The position numbers and the translations under genes are program-made. Of a DNA stretch of 64,000 nt, positions 1 to 9,244 are shown in pieces. Source of the stretch: Dyella sp. A6. GTDB lineage: Bacteria; Pseudomonadota; Gammaproteobacteria; Xanthomonadales; Rhodanobacteraceae. Numbering within the stretch: position 1 is the first letter of the stretch; each line of letters begins with the position of its first letter. The notes beneath the pieces are model-generated. The model saw nothing but the letters and a program-made list of their open reading frames with translations. It was not told the origin of the DNA and did not search any database. The stretch is taken from contig NZ_CP132911.1 of assembly GCF_036320485.1 (NCBI RefSeq), forward strand, positions 2,604,001-2,668,000, in the 5' to 3' direction.

Positions 1-37
1 CCTCCCGTTCTCCAGGCGACCGCGCCGACTGCGCGCC

Positions 38-1462
38 ATGGCCTGCCTGCTGCCCGCACTCGCGGTCATGGCGCTCGCCGGCTGCACGGCGCCCGCCATA
101 CCCGACCTCAAGCCGTCGGTACCGACGACCTGGCGCAACGCGCCGGCATCGGCAGTCCCGGCCCGGCCCGACCTGCGCGACTGGTGGCAGGCCTTCGACG
201 ACCCCGCGCTCAACGCAGTGGTCGGACGGGCCCTGAAGGGCAATCTCACCCTGGCCGGGGCGGCGGAACGGGTGAAGGCGGCACGCCTGCTCGACCGGCA
301 CGCCCACGACGACTACCTGCCCTCGCTGCGCGCCGCCACCAACGACGTGATCAACCCGGACACCACGGCGTCCTACTTCATCGTCGGCTTCGACGCGATG
401 TGGGAACTGCCACTGTTCGGTGCATGGCAGAGTTCGGCGCGCATCGCCCAGGGCGACCTGGATGCCAACGAGGCCGACCTTCAGGGCGCGCGTGTCACCC
501 TGATCGCCGAGGTGGTACGCCGCTGGATCGACCTGCGTTCGGCCCAGCAGCAGGAACGCATCCTGGACGAGATACTCGCCGCTAACCGCGAGAAACTGCA
601 CCTGCTCGAAGTACGCGAACGGCTGCACCTGACCTCGCCCGACGAGGTCGCCGACGCACAGGCCGACTGCGCACAGGCCGAGGCGGCGCTGGCCGACCCG
701 CGCCAGGCGATCAATGCCAGCGCGCAGCAGCTGGCCGCCCTGCTGGGCCAGCCCGAACCCGACCCGCAATGGCTGCAGGCCGGCGCCCAGCCCAGGCTGG
801 GCCACTGGCAACTCGACGCCGTACCCGCCGACCTGCTGCGCACCCAGCCGCAGATCGCCCGGGCCGAGGCGGACGTGCTCAGCGCCCTCGGCGAACTGGG
901 CATCAGCCGGGCCGACATCTACCCGCACATCGGCATCGGCACATCGCTGCAATGGTCGGTCAACATCGCGCACAACCATCGCTCGCGCACCGGCGAGGGC
1001 ATCTTTTCGCTGGGCCCGGTGATCGACATGCCACTGTTCGACTGGGGGCAGCGAGTAGCCCGAGCGCATGCCAAGGATCACCAGCTGAAGGCGGCCGTCT
1101 ACGCCTATCGCCAGGCCGTGCTGCAGGGTGTCGCCGACACCGAGACCGCGCTGGGCGACCTGCACCAGTCGCGGCAGCGTGAAATGGCGCTGGGCCAAGC
1201 GGTCCAGGCACTGGACTCGGCCACGGCCTCGGCCCGCAAACGGCAACAGCTGGGCCTGGCCAGCAAGCTGCAGGTGCAGGACCAGCGGATCCGCGAGCAG
1301 CAGGCCAGGCAGTCGCTGGTGGCCGCCCGCGCTGCCCGCGACCTGGCCTACGTGGCCCTTTACAAGGCGCTGGGAGGCGCTCCACTGCCGGCAGCGGACG
1401 CCGATCATGCGCGCACTCCGGACGCGCATGCCAGGTCGATGCCGACAAAGGCTGCACGCTGA
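38..1462 (+). CDS. Outer-membrane factor lipoprotein of a tripartite exporter (TolC/NodT family)
   Basis: Outer-membrane channel that lets an inner-membrane exporter release substrate outside the cell. The N-terminus has a hydrophobic stretch ending in a lipobox LAGC (Cys16), so it is a lipid-anchored OMF. The 474-residue length and two Ala/Gln-rich helical repeats (roughly 60-230 and 260-450) fit the family. It is the first gene of a four-gene run: its TGA overlaps the ATG of the permease (TGATG), implying translational coupling with the ABC permease, ATPase and HlyD-type adaptor. The reading frame stays open upstream to base 2, so the true start could lie outside the window, but ATG 38 gives a normal lipoprotein signal. 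Substrate unknown. Confidence 0.9.
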   Translation: MACLLPALAVMALAGCTAPAIPDLKPSVPTTWRNAPASAVPARPDLRDWWQAFDDPALNAVVGRALKGNLTLAGAAERVKAARLLDRHAHDDYLPSLRAATNDVINPDTTASYFIVGFDAMWELPLFGAWQSSARIAQGDLDANEADLQGARVTLIAEVVRRWIDLRSAQQQERILDEILAANREKLHLLEVRERLHLTSPDEVADAQADCAQAEAALADPRQAINASAQQLAALLGQPEPDPQWLQAGAQPRLGHWQLDAVPADLLRTQPQIARAEADVLSALGELGISRADIYPHIGIGTSLQWSVNIAHNHRSRTGEGIFSLGPVIDMPLFDWGQRVARAHAKDHQLKAAVYAYRQAVLQGVADTETALGDLHQSRQREMALGQAVQALDSATASARKRQQLGLASKLQVQDQRIREQQARQSLVAARAARDLAYVALYKALGGAPLPAADADHARTPDAHARSMPTKAAR

Positions 1463-2595
1463 TGGTGGCCCTGGCACGCAAGACCCTGATCTACGAATGG
1501 CGGCGCTTCCTGCCGGCCATCCTGGCGGTGGGCTTCGCCGGCCTGCTGCAGTTGCTGCAGGCCGCACTGGTACTGGGTATCTTCGGCAGTGCCAGCATCT
1601 ACATCACTGGCTCCACCGGGGACCTGTGGGCCGGCTATCCCGGCACGCAGAGCGTCAGCCTGGGCCAGCCGATCGACCGCAGCGTCGCCATGCGGCTGTA
1701 CATGGACCCCGACGTGACCCGGGTCGAGCCGTTCGACTGGGTCGACGGCAACTGGCGCGGCCCGCGCGGCGGTGGCGGCGTGTCGGTGTTCGTGTGCGGC
1801 ATCGATGCCAATGCCGACGGCATGATGTTCGCCCGCAAGCTCACGCCCGCCATGCGCGAACTGCTGAAGCAGCCCGACTCGATCATCGTGGACGAGGCCG
1901 ACCTCGGTACGCTCGGCATCCGCCTGGGCGAAACCGCCAGGATCAACGGCCAGCGCGTGCATGTGGTCGGCATCAGCCACGGCCTGCGCGCCCTCGGCGG
2001 CGTCAACGTGGTGACCTCGCTGGACACGGCACGCAAGCTCGACGACGACCCGGAAGACCTGCACCGCATGACCTTCTACCTGGCCAAGCTGCGCGACCCC
2101 GCGCAGGCCAGCGCGGTGGCGAAGCGGCTGCGCGGTTCGGCTTCGTTCGGTCCGTACACGGTATGGACCGCGCGCGACTTCGCCCGCCGCTCGCAGCTGT
2201 ACTGGATTCTCGACACCGGCGCCGGCGTCGGCGTGCTGTTCCTGGCTGGCATCGTGTTCCTGGTCGGCGCGGTGATCACCAGCCAGACCCTGATTGCCGC
2301 GGTGATCGGCTCGATCCAGCAATACGCCACGCTGAATGCGCTTGGTGTCGGCGTCTGGCCGCTGCGCCGCGTGGTGATGGAGCAGGCCTTCTGGGTGGGC
2401 CTGATCGGCCTGGCCGGCAGCGTGCTGCTGGGCGGCATCCTGCTGGCCCTGGGCCAGAGCAACAACGTGCCGGTTTCACTGGACCCGCTGACCGCGCTGG
2501 CCTGCCTCGCGCTGGGCATGGGCCTGGCGATCGTTTCCGGCCTGGCCGCCATGCGCAGCCTGAACCGTGCCGACCCGGCGAGCCTGCTGCGATGA
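1462..2595 (+). CDS. ABC exporter permease, DevC/FtsX-like
   Basis: Inner-membrane permease of the exporter. The 377 residues show one N-terminal membrane segment (about 17-42), a large periplasmic domain (about 45-245) and three C-terminal membrane segments (about 247-281, 309-336, 344-365). This is the four-TM MacB/FtsX/DevC topology of exporters that move substrate from the periplasmic face. It starts within the stop of the outer-membrane factor and ends in an ATGA overlap with the ATPase. The separate ATPase gene and the adaptor downstream match DevBCA-type systems rather than fused MacB. Substrate unknown. Confidence 0.88.
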   Translation: MVALARKTLIYEWRRFLPAILAVGFAGLLQLLQAALVLGIFGSASIYITGSTGDLWAGYPGTQSVSLGQPIDRSVAMRLYMDPDVTRVEPFDWVDGNWRGPRGGGGVSVFVCGIDANADGMMFARKLTPAMRELLKQPDSIIVDEADLGTLGIRLGETARINGQRVHVVGISHGLRALGGVNVVTSLDTARKLDDDPEDLHRMTFYLAKLRDPAQASAVAKRLRGSASFGPYTVWTARDFARRSQLYWILDTGAGVGVLFLAGIVFLVGAVITSQTLIAAVIGSIQQYATLNALGVGVWPLRRVVMEQAFWVGLIGLAGSVLLGGILLALGQSNNVPVSLDPLTALACLALGMGLAIVSGLAAMRSLNRADPASLLR

Positions 2596-3350
2596 ACATG
2601 CCGGCAACCAGCACCCCGAAGGCACCACACAAGGTCACGCTGCAGGCCCGCGGCATCGGCAAGTCGTTCGTTTCCGGGCAGATCCGCACCACCGTGCTGC
2701 ACGAGCTGGACCTGGACGTCCACGCCAGCGAGTTGACCCTCATCTCCGGTCCGTCCGGCTGTGGCAAGAGCACCCTGCTGTCGATCCTCAGCGGGCTGCA
2801 GAAAGCCGACCACGGACAGGTGCAGGCCCTGGGCCTGGCCCTGGACGGCCTGGACCGACATACGCTGGAACGCTTTCGGCTGCACCACACCGGCTTCGTG
2901 TTCCAGGGCTTCAACCTGTTCCCGGCACTGAACGCGCTGGAACAGGTCGCACTGCCGCTGGACTACCTCGGGCTGAGCAAGGCCGAAGCCCTGCAGCGGG
3001 CCCGCGCCTCGCTGGAGGAAGTCGACATGGGCCAGCGCATGCACCTGCGTCCGGCCGAGCTGTCCGGCGGCGAGAAGCAGCGCGTGGCGATCGCCCGTGC
3101 ACTGGCCAAGGAGCCCGAACTGCTGTTCGCCGACGAGCCGACCAGCGCGCTGGACGCCGCCAACGGCCAGACCATCATCGACATTCTGCGCACGATCGCC
3201 CACCGGCACGGCGCCACGGTACTGTGTGTCAGCCACGACCCCCGGCTGGTCGCCCACGCCGACCGCGTCCTGGCCATGGAAGACGGCCGCATCCTCAGCG
3301 ACCACCATCCTGGCGTACCGGCCGCCTCCCGTGTGGAAACGACGCCATGA
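2592..3350 (+). CDS. ABC exporter ATP-binding protein, DevA/LolD-like
   Basis: ATPase driving the neighbouring permease. Visible motifs: Walker A GPSGCGKST (residues 53-61), signature LSGGEKQR (about 156), Walker B LLFADEPTSALD, and the switch His in a VSHDPR stretch. The 252-residue length is typical of the MacB/LolD/DevA class. ATG 2592 overlaps the permease stop as ATGA, and its own stop overlaps the adaptor start in the same way. A much longer open frame runs upstream of 2592, but it is only a shadow of the preceding genes. Confidence 0.92.
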   Translation: MNMPATSTPKAPHKVTLQARGIGKSFVSGQIRTTVLHELDLDVHASELTLISGPSGCGKSTLLSILSGLQKADHGQVQALGLALDGLDRHTLERFRLHHTGFVFQGFNLFPALNALEQVALPLDYLGLSKAEALQRARASLEEVDMGQRMHLRPAELSGGEKQRVAIARALAKEPELLFADEPTSALDAANGQTIIDILRTIAHRHGATVLCVSHDPRLVAHADRVLAMEDGRILSDHHPGVPAASRVETTP

Positions 3351-4297
3351 CATCGACCACCGAGCTTATGCAAACCCATTCCCGCTTCCGTACCGTATTG
3401 CGCCTGGCTGCCGTGGCCGCGGGCATCGCCATGGCCTCGGCCTGCTCCAGGCATGCCGACACGCCGGACAAGGCCCCGGCGACCGTCGCGTCGCGCTATG
3501 CCGCCATGGCACAGGGCCGCATCGACATTGAAGGTGGCCTGCTTCACCTTTCCATCCCCGGCAGCGGCATGCTGGCCCGCGTGCCGGTACGCGACGGCGA
3601 GACGGTCACGCGCGGCCAGTTGCTGGCGCAGTTGAACGAAGAGCCGGCCCAGCTCGCGATCAAGGCCGCGCAGGCACAACTGGAGAACGCACAGGCGCAG
3701 CTGAAGTTGACCCAGGTCGAGCAGGCGGCCGCCAAGGTCCGCGCCAAGCGCCTGGCGGCCGCTGCCGCCAGCGGTGCCGATGCCGGCCAGAATGCCGACA
3801 ATGCACGTACCGCCAGCGAACAACTCGCGGCGCAGGTGAGTGCCGCGCAGGCCGGCGTCGACCTGGCCCGGCAGAAGCTGGCCGAGGCCCATTACCGCTT
3901 GCAGCAGGACAGCCTGCACGCGCCGGTCGACGGCGAGCTGGTCCACGTGGCCGTGCAGGCCGGCGAGGCCATCTCCGCCGGCAGCACCGCCTTCGTGCTG
4001 CTGCCCGACAAGCCGCGCATCGTCCGTGCCGAGCTCAACGAAAGCTTCGTCGGCGCCGTCCATCCGGGCATGCGCGCCGAAGTGCTGATCGACGGCGGCC
4101 CTGACGCTGCCACCTGGCCGGCCCACGTGGTACGGATCGGCCAGGTGTACGGTCCCGACACGCTGGACAACGACCCGCAGATCCGCGCCAACTCGCGCGC
4201 GGTCAGCTGCATCCTGGCCTTCGACACGCCGCAGCGGCTGCGCATCGGCCAGCGCGTGCTGGTGCGCTTTCTGCCGGCAACGGCCGCGAAAGACTGA
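3347..4297 (+). CDS. HlyD-family periplasmic adaptor lipoprotein of the exporter
   Basis: Membrane-fusion protein linking the inner-membrane ABC unit to the outer-membrane factor. The 316 residues start with a signal sequence whose Cys33 sits in a lipobox-like ASAC, so lipid anchoring is probable. A biotinyl-lipoyl-like half motif (about 60-100), a long Ala/Gln-rich alpha-hairpin (about 105-195) and a second lipoyl/beta-barrel part follow, as in HlyD/DevB proteins. The start overlaps the ATPase stop (ATGA). It closes the four-gene operon, in the order OMF, permease, ATPase, adaptor. Confidence 0.88.
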   Translation: MTSTTELMQTHSRFRTVLRLAAVAAGIAMASACSRHADTPDKAPATVASRYAAMAQGRIDIEGGLLHLSIPGSGMLARVPVRDGETVTRGQLLAQLNEEPAQLAIKAAQAQLENAQAQLKLTQVEQAAAKVRAKRLAAAAASGADAGQNADNARTASEQLAAQVSAAQAGVDLARQKLAEAHYRLQQDSLHAPVDGELVHVAVQAGEAISAGSTAFVLLPDKPRIVRAELNESFVGAVHPGMRAEVLIDGGPDAATWPAHVVRIGQVYGPDTLDNDPQIRANSRAVSCILAFDTPQRLRIGQRVLVRFLPATAAKD

Positions 4298-4382
4298 GGA
4301 AACCGCACGCTGCGAAGCTGGGAACGTCGGGGACAGCGCCCCAGCCACGCGGCAGGCGCAGCCCTCCACCTTGAGGATGACC

Positions 4383-5213
4383 GTGATCCAGCAAACCGAT
4401 TTCATGTTCGAGGGCGGCCGCGACGGCGTCCTGTTGATCCATGGCCTGACCGGCACGCCGATGGAAATGCGCCTGCTCGGCAAGGGCCTGAACAACGCCG
4501 GCTACACCGTTCACGGCATGCAGCTGGCCGGCCATTGCGGCGATGCCGAGGACCTGCTGGCCACCGGCTGGCACGACTGGTACGCCAGCGTGGAAAAGGC
4601 CGCCGACGCCATGCTGGAAAAGGTTGACCGGCTGTTCGTGGGAGGCCTGTCGATGGGTGCCCTGCTGTCGCTGAAGCTGGCTGCCGACCGCCCGCAGCAG
4701 ATCGCCGGCGTGGGCGTCTACGGCGCCACCTTCCGCTACGACGGCTGGAGCATCCCCCGGCTGGCGCGGCTGTCGTTCATGCTGCCGCTGCTGAAGAAAG
4801 TGGGCATCGGCCGCAACCGCAGCTTCATGGAACAGCCGCCCTACGGCATCCGCGACGAGCGCCTGCGCGCGCAGATCAGCTCGGCCATGCTGGGCGGCGA
4901 CAGCGCCGCCGCCGGCCTGCCCGGTAACCCGTGGTATTCGCTGGCCGAGATGTACGGCCTCGCGGCGACGGTACGGCGGCAGTTGCCGCAGGTGGTCGCG
5001 CCCTGCCTGATCGCCCATGCCAGCGAGGACGACGTGGCCAGTCTGAGCAACGCCGAGCTGGTGCGCGACAACGTCAGCGGTCCCACCGAACTGCTGCTGC
5101 TGCACGACAGCTACCACATGATCACCGTCGACAAGGAACGCCGTACGCTGATCGAGCGTTCCGCCGCCTTCTTCGGTCGCGTCGCCGGCGCGCCGCAGCG
5201 GGCCGCCGCCTGA
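4383..5213 (+). CDS. Alpha/beta hydrolase, carboxylesterase-like
   Basis: Serine hydrolase of the carboxylesterase/monoacylglycerol lipase type. LLIHGLTGTP (about residues 17-26) gives the oxyanion region, GLSMG (88-92) carries the nucleophile Ser90, and a late HDSYHMI stretch supplies the catalytic His. I chose GTG 4383 because a GAGG at 4373-4376 lies six bases upstream; ATG 4377 would sit directly on that Shine-Dalgarno, and TTG 4371 has none. It opens a run of closely spaced plus-strand genes ending at 7217. Its substrate may be an acyl ester or thioester made by the same cluster (inference). Confidence 0.82.
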   Translation: MIQQTDFMFEGGRDGVLLIHGLTGTPMEMRLLGKGLNNAGYTVHGMQLAGHCGDAEDLLATGWHDWYASVEKAADAMLEKVDRLFVGGLSMGALLSLKLAADRPQQIAGVGVYGATFRYDGWSIPRLARLSFMLPLLKKVGIGRNRSFMEQPPYGIRDERLRAQISSAMLGGDSAAAGLPGNPWYSLAEMYGLAATVRRQLPQVVAPCLIAHASEDDVASLSNAELVRDNVSGPTELLLLHDSYHMITVDKERRTLIERSAAFFGRVAGAPQRAAA

Positions 5214-5223
5214 GTCGCGCCCG

Positions 5224-5592
5224 ATGAACGGCGTCTCCTACACCGTCGCGGCCCTGTGGCTGGTCAACGTCGTGCTCGACACCGGCGGCCAGCTCGCCTT
5301 CAAGGCGGCTGCCGGCGACCCTGCCGCCGGTGATGGCCTGGCCCGCTGGCTGTACATGGCGCGGCGCCCGTGGATCTGGTTGGGCATCGGCAGCTACGTG
5401 CTCGAATTCCTGGTCTGGATCGCCTTCCTCTCGCTGCTGCCACTGTCGCGCGCGATCTTGCTGGGCTCGATCAACATCGTCGCGATCATGATCGCGGGAC
5501 GCTTCCTGTTCGGCGAGAAACTCACCCGCCTGCGCCTGGCCGGCATCCTGCTGGTGACCCTGGGCGTGGCCATCGTGGGAGTGGCCGGATGA
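5224..5592 (+). CDS. Small DMT/EamA-type four-TM membrane protein (first of a pair)
   Basis: The 122 residues form about four hydrophobic helices, the half-size drug/metabolite transporter fold used by SMR proteins and by the ArnE/ArnF lipid-linked sugar flippase pair. An IxFLSLLPLSRAILLGS segment resembles the conserved third helix of EamA domains. It overlaps the next gene by ATGA, and that gene encodes a second protein of the same type, so a heterodimeric flippase or exporter is the natural reading. Substrate unknown; the adjacent DegT-type gene and ACP genes suggest an amino-sugar or lipid-linked compound. Confidence 0.75.
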   Translation: MNGVSYTVAALWLVNVVLDTGGQLAFKAAAGDPAAGDGLARWLYMARRPWIWLGIGSYVLEFLVWIAFLSLLPLSRAILLGSINIVAIMIAGRFLFGEKLTRLRLAGILLVTLGVAIVGVAG

Positions 5593-5993
5593 AACGCGGC
5601 AGCTTCTACCTGATCGGCTTCCTGCTGCTGATGGCCTTCGACACGCTGGGCGCGGTCAGCTTCAAGTTCGCCGGCATGCATGCACTGCCGGTGCAGGCCA
5701 ATACCGCCTGGCTGCTGCGCCTGTTCGACAAGCCATGGGTCTATGGTGCGGTGCTGGGTTACATCGGCGCCTTCTTCACCTGGATGACCCTGCTCAAGCA
5801 CGCACCGATCGGCCCCGCCTTCGCCGCCTCGCATCTGGAGGTGGTCTCGGTGATGCTGCTTTCGGTATGGCTGTTCGGTGACCAGCTGACCGTGCCGCGG
5901 GTGCTCGGCGCGCTGGCGATCCTGGCCGGCATTGTCTGCCTCGGCTTTGCCGAAAGCCGCGAGCACCCGGCCGACGACGCCGCAGGCGACTGA
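5589..5993 (+). CDS. Small DMT/EamA-type four-TM membrane protein (second of a pair)
   Basis: A 134-residue integral membrane protein with four hydrophobic helices and a short charged C-terminal tail. An HAPIGPAFAASHLEVVSVML stretch is the EamA-like third/fourth helix. ATG 5589 lies inside the stop of the preceding half-transporter. Two unequal, non-identical halves encoded back to back are typical of obligate heteromeric SMR-type systems such as ArnE/ArnF. The DegT-type gene follows nine bases later. Confidence 0.75.
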   Translation: MKRGSFYLIGFLLLMAFDTLGAVSFKFAGMHALPVQANTAWLLRLFDKPWVYGAVLGYIGAFFTWMTLLKHAPIGPAFAASHLEVVSVMLLSVWLFGDQLTVPRVLGALAILAGIVCLGFAESREHPADDAAGD

Positions 5994-6002
5994 GCCGGCG
6001 CG

Positions 6003-7217
6003 ATGTCGCCGCCGATCCGCCACCACGAACTGCCACCCACGGCCGGCCTGCCGCCGCGCTGGAGCGACCTGCTGCCAGGCCGCACCTCGCTGGCCGATGG
6101 CATCGCCGCGCAGCTGCGCACGCCACCGCTGCAGCTGACCTGCTCCGGCACGGCCGCACTGCTGATCGCGCTGGCGGCGCTGCACGAACGGGCACCGGCC
6201 CGCCGGCGCGTGGTGATGCCGGCCTACACCTGTCCACTGGTGCCACTGGCCGTGCACCAGGCCGGGCTGGAACCGGTGCTGTGCGACCTGCGGCCGGGAC
6301 ACTACGACATGGACCCGGCCGCCCTGCGCTCGGTCTGCGACGAACGCACCCTGGCCATTGTCCCCACCCACCTGGCTGGCCGCGTGGCCGCCGTCGGCGA
6401 GGCCATCGCCGTGGCCGCGGATGTCGGCGCACGGGTGATCGAGGACGCCGCCCAGGCGCTGGGTGCGCGGCAGCGCGAAACCAGCGTGGGACTCGCCGGC
6501 GACATCGGCTTCTTCAGTCTTGCCGCAGGCAAGGGGCTGTCGATCTACGAAGGCGGTCTACTCACCGCACGCGATCCGGACCTGCGCGAACACCTGCTGC
6601 ACACCGCTGCGCGCATCGCTCGGTACAGCCTGCGCTGGGAACTGCGACGCAGCATCGAACTGCTGGGCTATACCGCGCTGTACCGGCCGCGCGGTCTGCG
6701 CCTGGCCTACGGCCAGCCGCTGCGTCGCGCCTTGCGTCGCGGCGACCCGGTAGCGGCGGTTGGCGACGATTTCGGCCTACCCTTGCCGCTGCATGCGGTC
6801 GGTCGCTGGCGACGCATGGTCGGTGCCCGTGCCGCCCGGCGCCTGCCTGCCTTCCTGGCCGACACCGCGGCACTGGCACGCCGGCGTCTGGCTCGGCTGC
6901 AAGAAATACCGGGCATCGAGGTACTCGACGACCCGGCCGGAGCGACCGGGGTCTGGCCGTTCCTGCTGCTGCTGCTGCCCGACCGGCGCGCACGCGACGA
7001 CGCGCTGGCGCAGCTGTGGCAGGCCGGGCTCGGGGTGAGCAGGCTGTTCATCCATGCCCTGCCCGACTACACCTACCTCGCCGACATCGTGCCGGCACAG
7101 GCCGTGCCTAACGCGCGCGACTTCGCCTCGCGCAGCCTCACCATCGGCAACAGCCCGTGGATGGACGAGGCCGACTTCGAGACGATCTGCCGCGTGCTCG
7201 AAGCGGCCAGCGCCTGA
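6003..7217 (+). CDS. DegT/DnrJ/EryC1/StrS-family PLP-dependent enzyme
   Basis: Fold-type I PLP enzyme of the nucleotide-sugar aminotransferase family. An N-terminal CSGTAALLIAL motif (from residue 47), the Asp of VIEDAAQALG (145-154) and the PLP-binding Lys177 in SLAAGKGLS are all present. The 404-residue length is normal for the family. It follows two small membrane proteins with a nine-base gap and ends just before a convergent arginase-fold gene. In other clusters such enzymes aminate ketosugars. Here no other sugar-nucleotide enzyme is adjacent, so an amino donor role in an acyl-conjugate pathway is equally possible. Confidence 0.82.
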   Translation: MSPPIRHHELPPTAGLPPRWSDLLPGRTSLADGIAAQLRTPPLQLTCSGTAALLIALAALHERAPARRRVVMPAYTCPLVPLAVHQAGLEPVLCDLRPGHYDMDPAALRSVCDERTLAIVPTHLAGRVAAVGEAIAVAADVGARVIEDAAQALGARQRETSVGLAGDIGFFSLAAGKGLSIYEGGLLTARDPDLREHLLHTAARIARYSLRWELRRSIELLGYTALYRPRGLRLAYGQPLRRALRRGDPVAAVGDDFGLPLPLHAVGRWRRMVGARAARRLPAFLADTAALARRRLARLQEIPGIEVLDDPAGATGVWPFLLLLLPDRRARDDALAQLWQAGLGVSRLFIHALPDYTYLADIVPAQAVPNARDFASRSLTIGNSPWMDEADFETICRVLEAASA

Positions 7218-7229
7218 GCCGGTACCCGC

Positions 7230-8114
7230 TCAGCCGGCACGCGCCGCGATCGCTTCCAGCAAATGCAGGTTCAGCGCATGCTGCTGTGCCTGCCAGCCAG
7301 CCAGCCGGGCCGGATCGATCTCCGGCTGCTCGTCCAGTGCCGACAGCCGCCGCTTCCACCATGTGGCGTACTGGTAATGCGAAACCTCGCCGTTGACGTC
7401 GCTGCCGACCAGGCCCTGGCGCAGGCTTTCGATCACGGCCAGCGCGTGTGGCAGCAGCAGGCGACCCTGATCCCAGTTGGTCTGCGCCACTTCGGGGGCG
7501 AACACGTCCTTGTCGATCGTCAGGTAGACCGGCCGCCGCTGCGTGCGCTGGTATTCGACGAAGGCATCGACCAGCGCCTCCGGCGTGTCGAAGCCGCGGA
7601 ACGCGCGGGCAATGCCCAGCCGCTTCGCCCAGCCGGTGTCCACACCCATGCTCCAGTAGCTGAGCCGGCCGCGCAGCAGCGGAGTCAGATAGTTTTCCCA
7701 TGCGTGCCCGCCACCGATGTCCGACGAGGTGATGCCGAGCACGTGCACATGCTCCACGAACGGCAGCGCGGCGACCCGACGTACCCACGAACCACAATGC
7801 ACGCCGAACGGAAAGCGCATGTTGTCGGGATGGTTGTCCAGCACCACCACCTGGATCGGGGTGGAAGGTCGCAGGCGTTCGATCAACGGCCAACTGAGGT
7901 GGTGAAAGTCGCCGCTGCCCATGAACACGGTGCCGTGGCGGGCCGGCAGCAGGCGGTCGAGGGCACTGCCGAAGCGGCGCATGGCGGCACCCGAACAGGC
8001 GAAGCGCAGGGTTTCCTGCCATTCGTGCAGCGGCAGCACCAGGGCATCCGGTAACTCGCCGGTCGAACGGTCGATGTCCAGCACGACCGGGCGCAGTGCA
8101 TGGTCAGACGTCAT
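7230..8114 (-). CDS. Arginase/ureohydrolase-fold protein (UPF0489-like)
   Basis: The 294 residues show the metal-ligand series of ureohydrolases in altered form: GSGDFHH (66-72), DNHPDN (93-98) and TIDKD (199-203, with Asp201 and Asp203). This corresponds to the GGDHS, DAHxD and SxDxDxxDP motifs of arginase/agmatinase, so a binuclear metal site is likely. The altered spacing points to the arginase-like UPF0489 group rather than to true arginase. Its start overlaps the end of the upstream GNAT gene by 11 bases, so the two form a minus-strand operon inserted between plus-strand cluster genes. Substrate unknown. Confidence 0.7.
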   Translation of the reverse strand: MTSDHALRPVVLDIDRSTGELPDALVLPLHEWQETLRFACSGAAMRRFGSALDRLLPARHGTVFMGSGDFHHLSWPLIERLRPSTPIQVVVLDNHPDNMRFPFGVHCGSWVRRVAALPFVEHVHVLGITSSDIGGGHAWENYLTPLLRGRLSYWSMGVDTGWAKRLGIARAFRGFDTPEALVDAFVEYQRTQRRPVYLTIDKDVFAPEVAQTNWDQGRLLLPHALAVIESLRQGLVGSDVNGEVSHYQYATWWKRRLSALDEQPEIDPARLAGWQAQQHALNLHLLEAIAARAG

Positions 8115-9177
8115 GGTCCTGCTCCTGTCCGGCGAGGCGCTGGCGATCGCCCTCGAAATGGCCGCCCAGCCGCTTCAGCAACCAGCGCAACAAGGGGTTG
8201 CGCGCATACACCGCATGGCGCGTGAAGGTCATGCTGGCACCGAGGAACGCCTTGACCTCGGGGTCGGTCCAGCCTGCCACGTAATGGGAAAGGCCGCGTT
8301 CGCGGGCATATTCCAGGTTGTGCATCCAGCTGATGAAGTACAGATTGAGCTCGCGCGCCTGCGGGTAGGCGAAGCCGACGTATTTGTCGATCAGCTTGCC
8401 GCCGTGCTCGTAGCACAGGTTCCAGCCGATCATCGTTCCCTGGTGACGATAGACGAACACCACCCCGCCACTGTCGGCGTCGCGCAGGATGCGCCGGAAG
8501 AAATCCGCACTGAGCCGGTCGAAATGGATCTCGCTCTGTTCGTAGACGTTGTCGAACAGGGCGTGGAATTCGGCGAACACCGCCTCGTCGGAGAAACAGG
8601 GGTCGCCGGTGCGCAGCACCTCCACCGACAGGTCCGCGCGCGCGCGCAGCTTGCGCCGGATGTTCTTGCGCCGGCTGTAGGACTGCCGCGCCAGGTAGTC
8701 GTCGGTCGAGGCGAAATCGATCGGCACCCAGGCCAGCGCCTGCCCTTCCAGCAGCACGAAACCCTCGCGCCGGCAGGCCTCGGCAAATGCGCTGCAGCGG
8801 GCATTCGACGCCGCGTCGAGCAGCGGCGAATCCTGCGCGATGTCCTTCACGATCAGCAGGCGGCAGTCGCGACCGTAGGCCTGCTTCAGGCCACGCGCCA
8901 GCGTCGCGGGCTCGCCCTCCGGCGGCAACGGCGCGTATTCCGACACGGTGGTCCCGGCAAACCGCGTGCGCCAGCGCAGCAGGCGACCCCACAGGCGATG
9001 CAGCGGCCAGGCCCCTACCCGCCGGCGCAGGGCGTCGTCGGCGGTGGTGAGCAGATCGAACGGCGCCACGAAGCAGGGCATGCCCTGCGGCGAGCGTTCC
9101 ACCTCGAAACCGAGCGGCGGCTGCGCCATAAATGCCTCGAGCAGGGCGTCGGGTTCCAGTTGCGCGACGAAAGACAT
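8104..9177 (-). CDS. FemAB-like GNAT acyltransferase (COG3146-type)
   Basis: The 357 residues match the FemAB-like half of the GNAT superfamily: a long N-terminal domain, a basic segment SYSRRKNIRRKLRAR and a C-terminal acceptor domain with EIHFDRLSADFF and YVGFAYPQARELN. FemAB proteins transfer aminoacyl or acyl groups to peptidoglycan or lipids. I chose ATG 9177 because the family N-terminus begins there; the open frame continuing upstream is a shadow of the ACP and ketosynthase genes. It is divergent from the ACP gene across a 67-base gap. A role transferring an ACP-borne acyl group is an inference from that context. Confidence 0.72.
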   Translation of the reverse strand: MSFVAQLEPDALLEAFMAQPPLGFEVERSPQGMPCFVAPFDLLTTADDALRRRVGAWPLHRLWGRLLRWRTRFAGTTVSEYAPLPPEGEPATLARGLKQAYGRDCRLLIVKDIAQDSPLLDAASNARCSAFAEACRREGFVLLEGQALAWVPIDFASTDDYLARQSYSRRKNIRRKLRARADLSVEVLRTGDPCFSDEAVFAEFHALFDNVYEQSEIHFDRLSADFFRRILRDADSGGVVFVYRHQGTMIGWNLCYEHGGKLIDKYVGFAYPQARELNLYFISWMHNLEYARERGLSHYVAGWTDPEVKAFLGASMTFTRHAVYARNPLLRWLLKRLGGHFEGDRQRLAGQEQDHDV

Positions 9178-9244
9178 GGGAAAGCGAGTTTGCCTAAACT
9201 GACGGGGATCCTTCCATTGTCGCCTGCCGCCGAGGGCCACGTAC

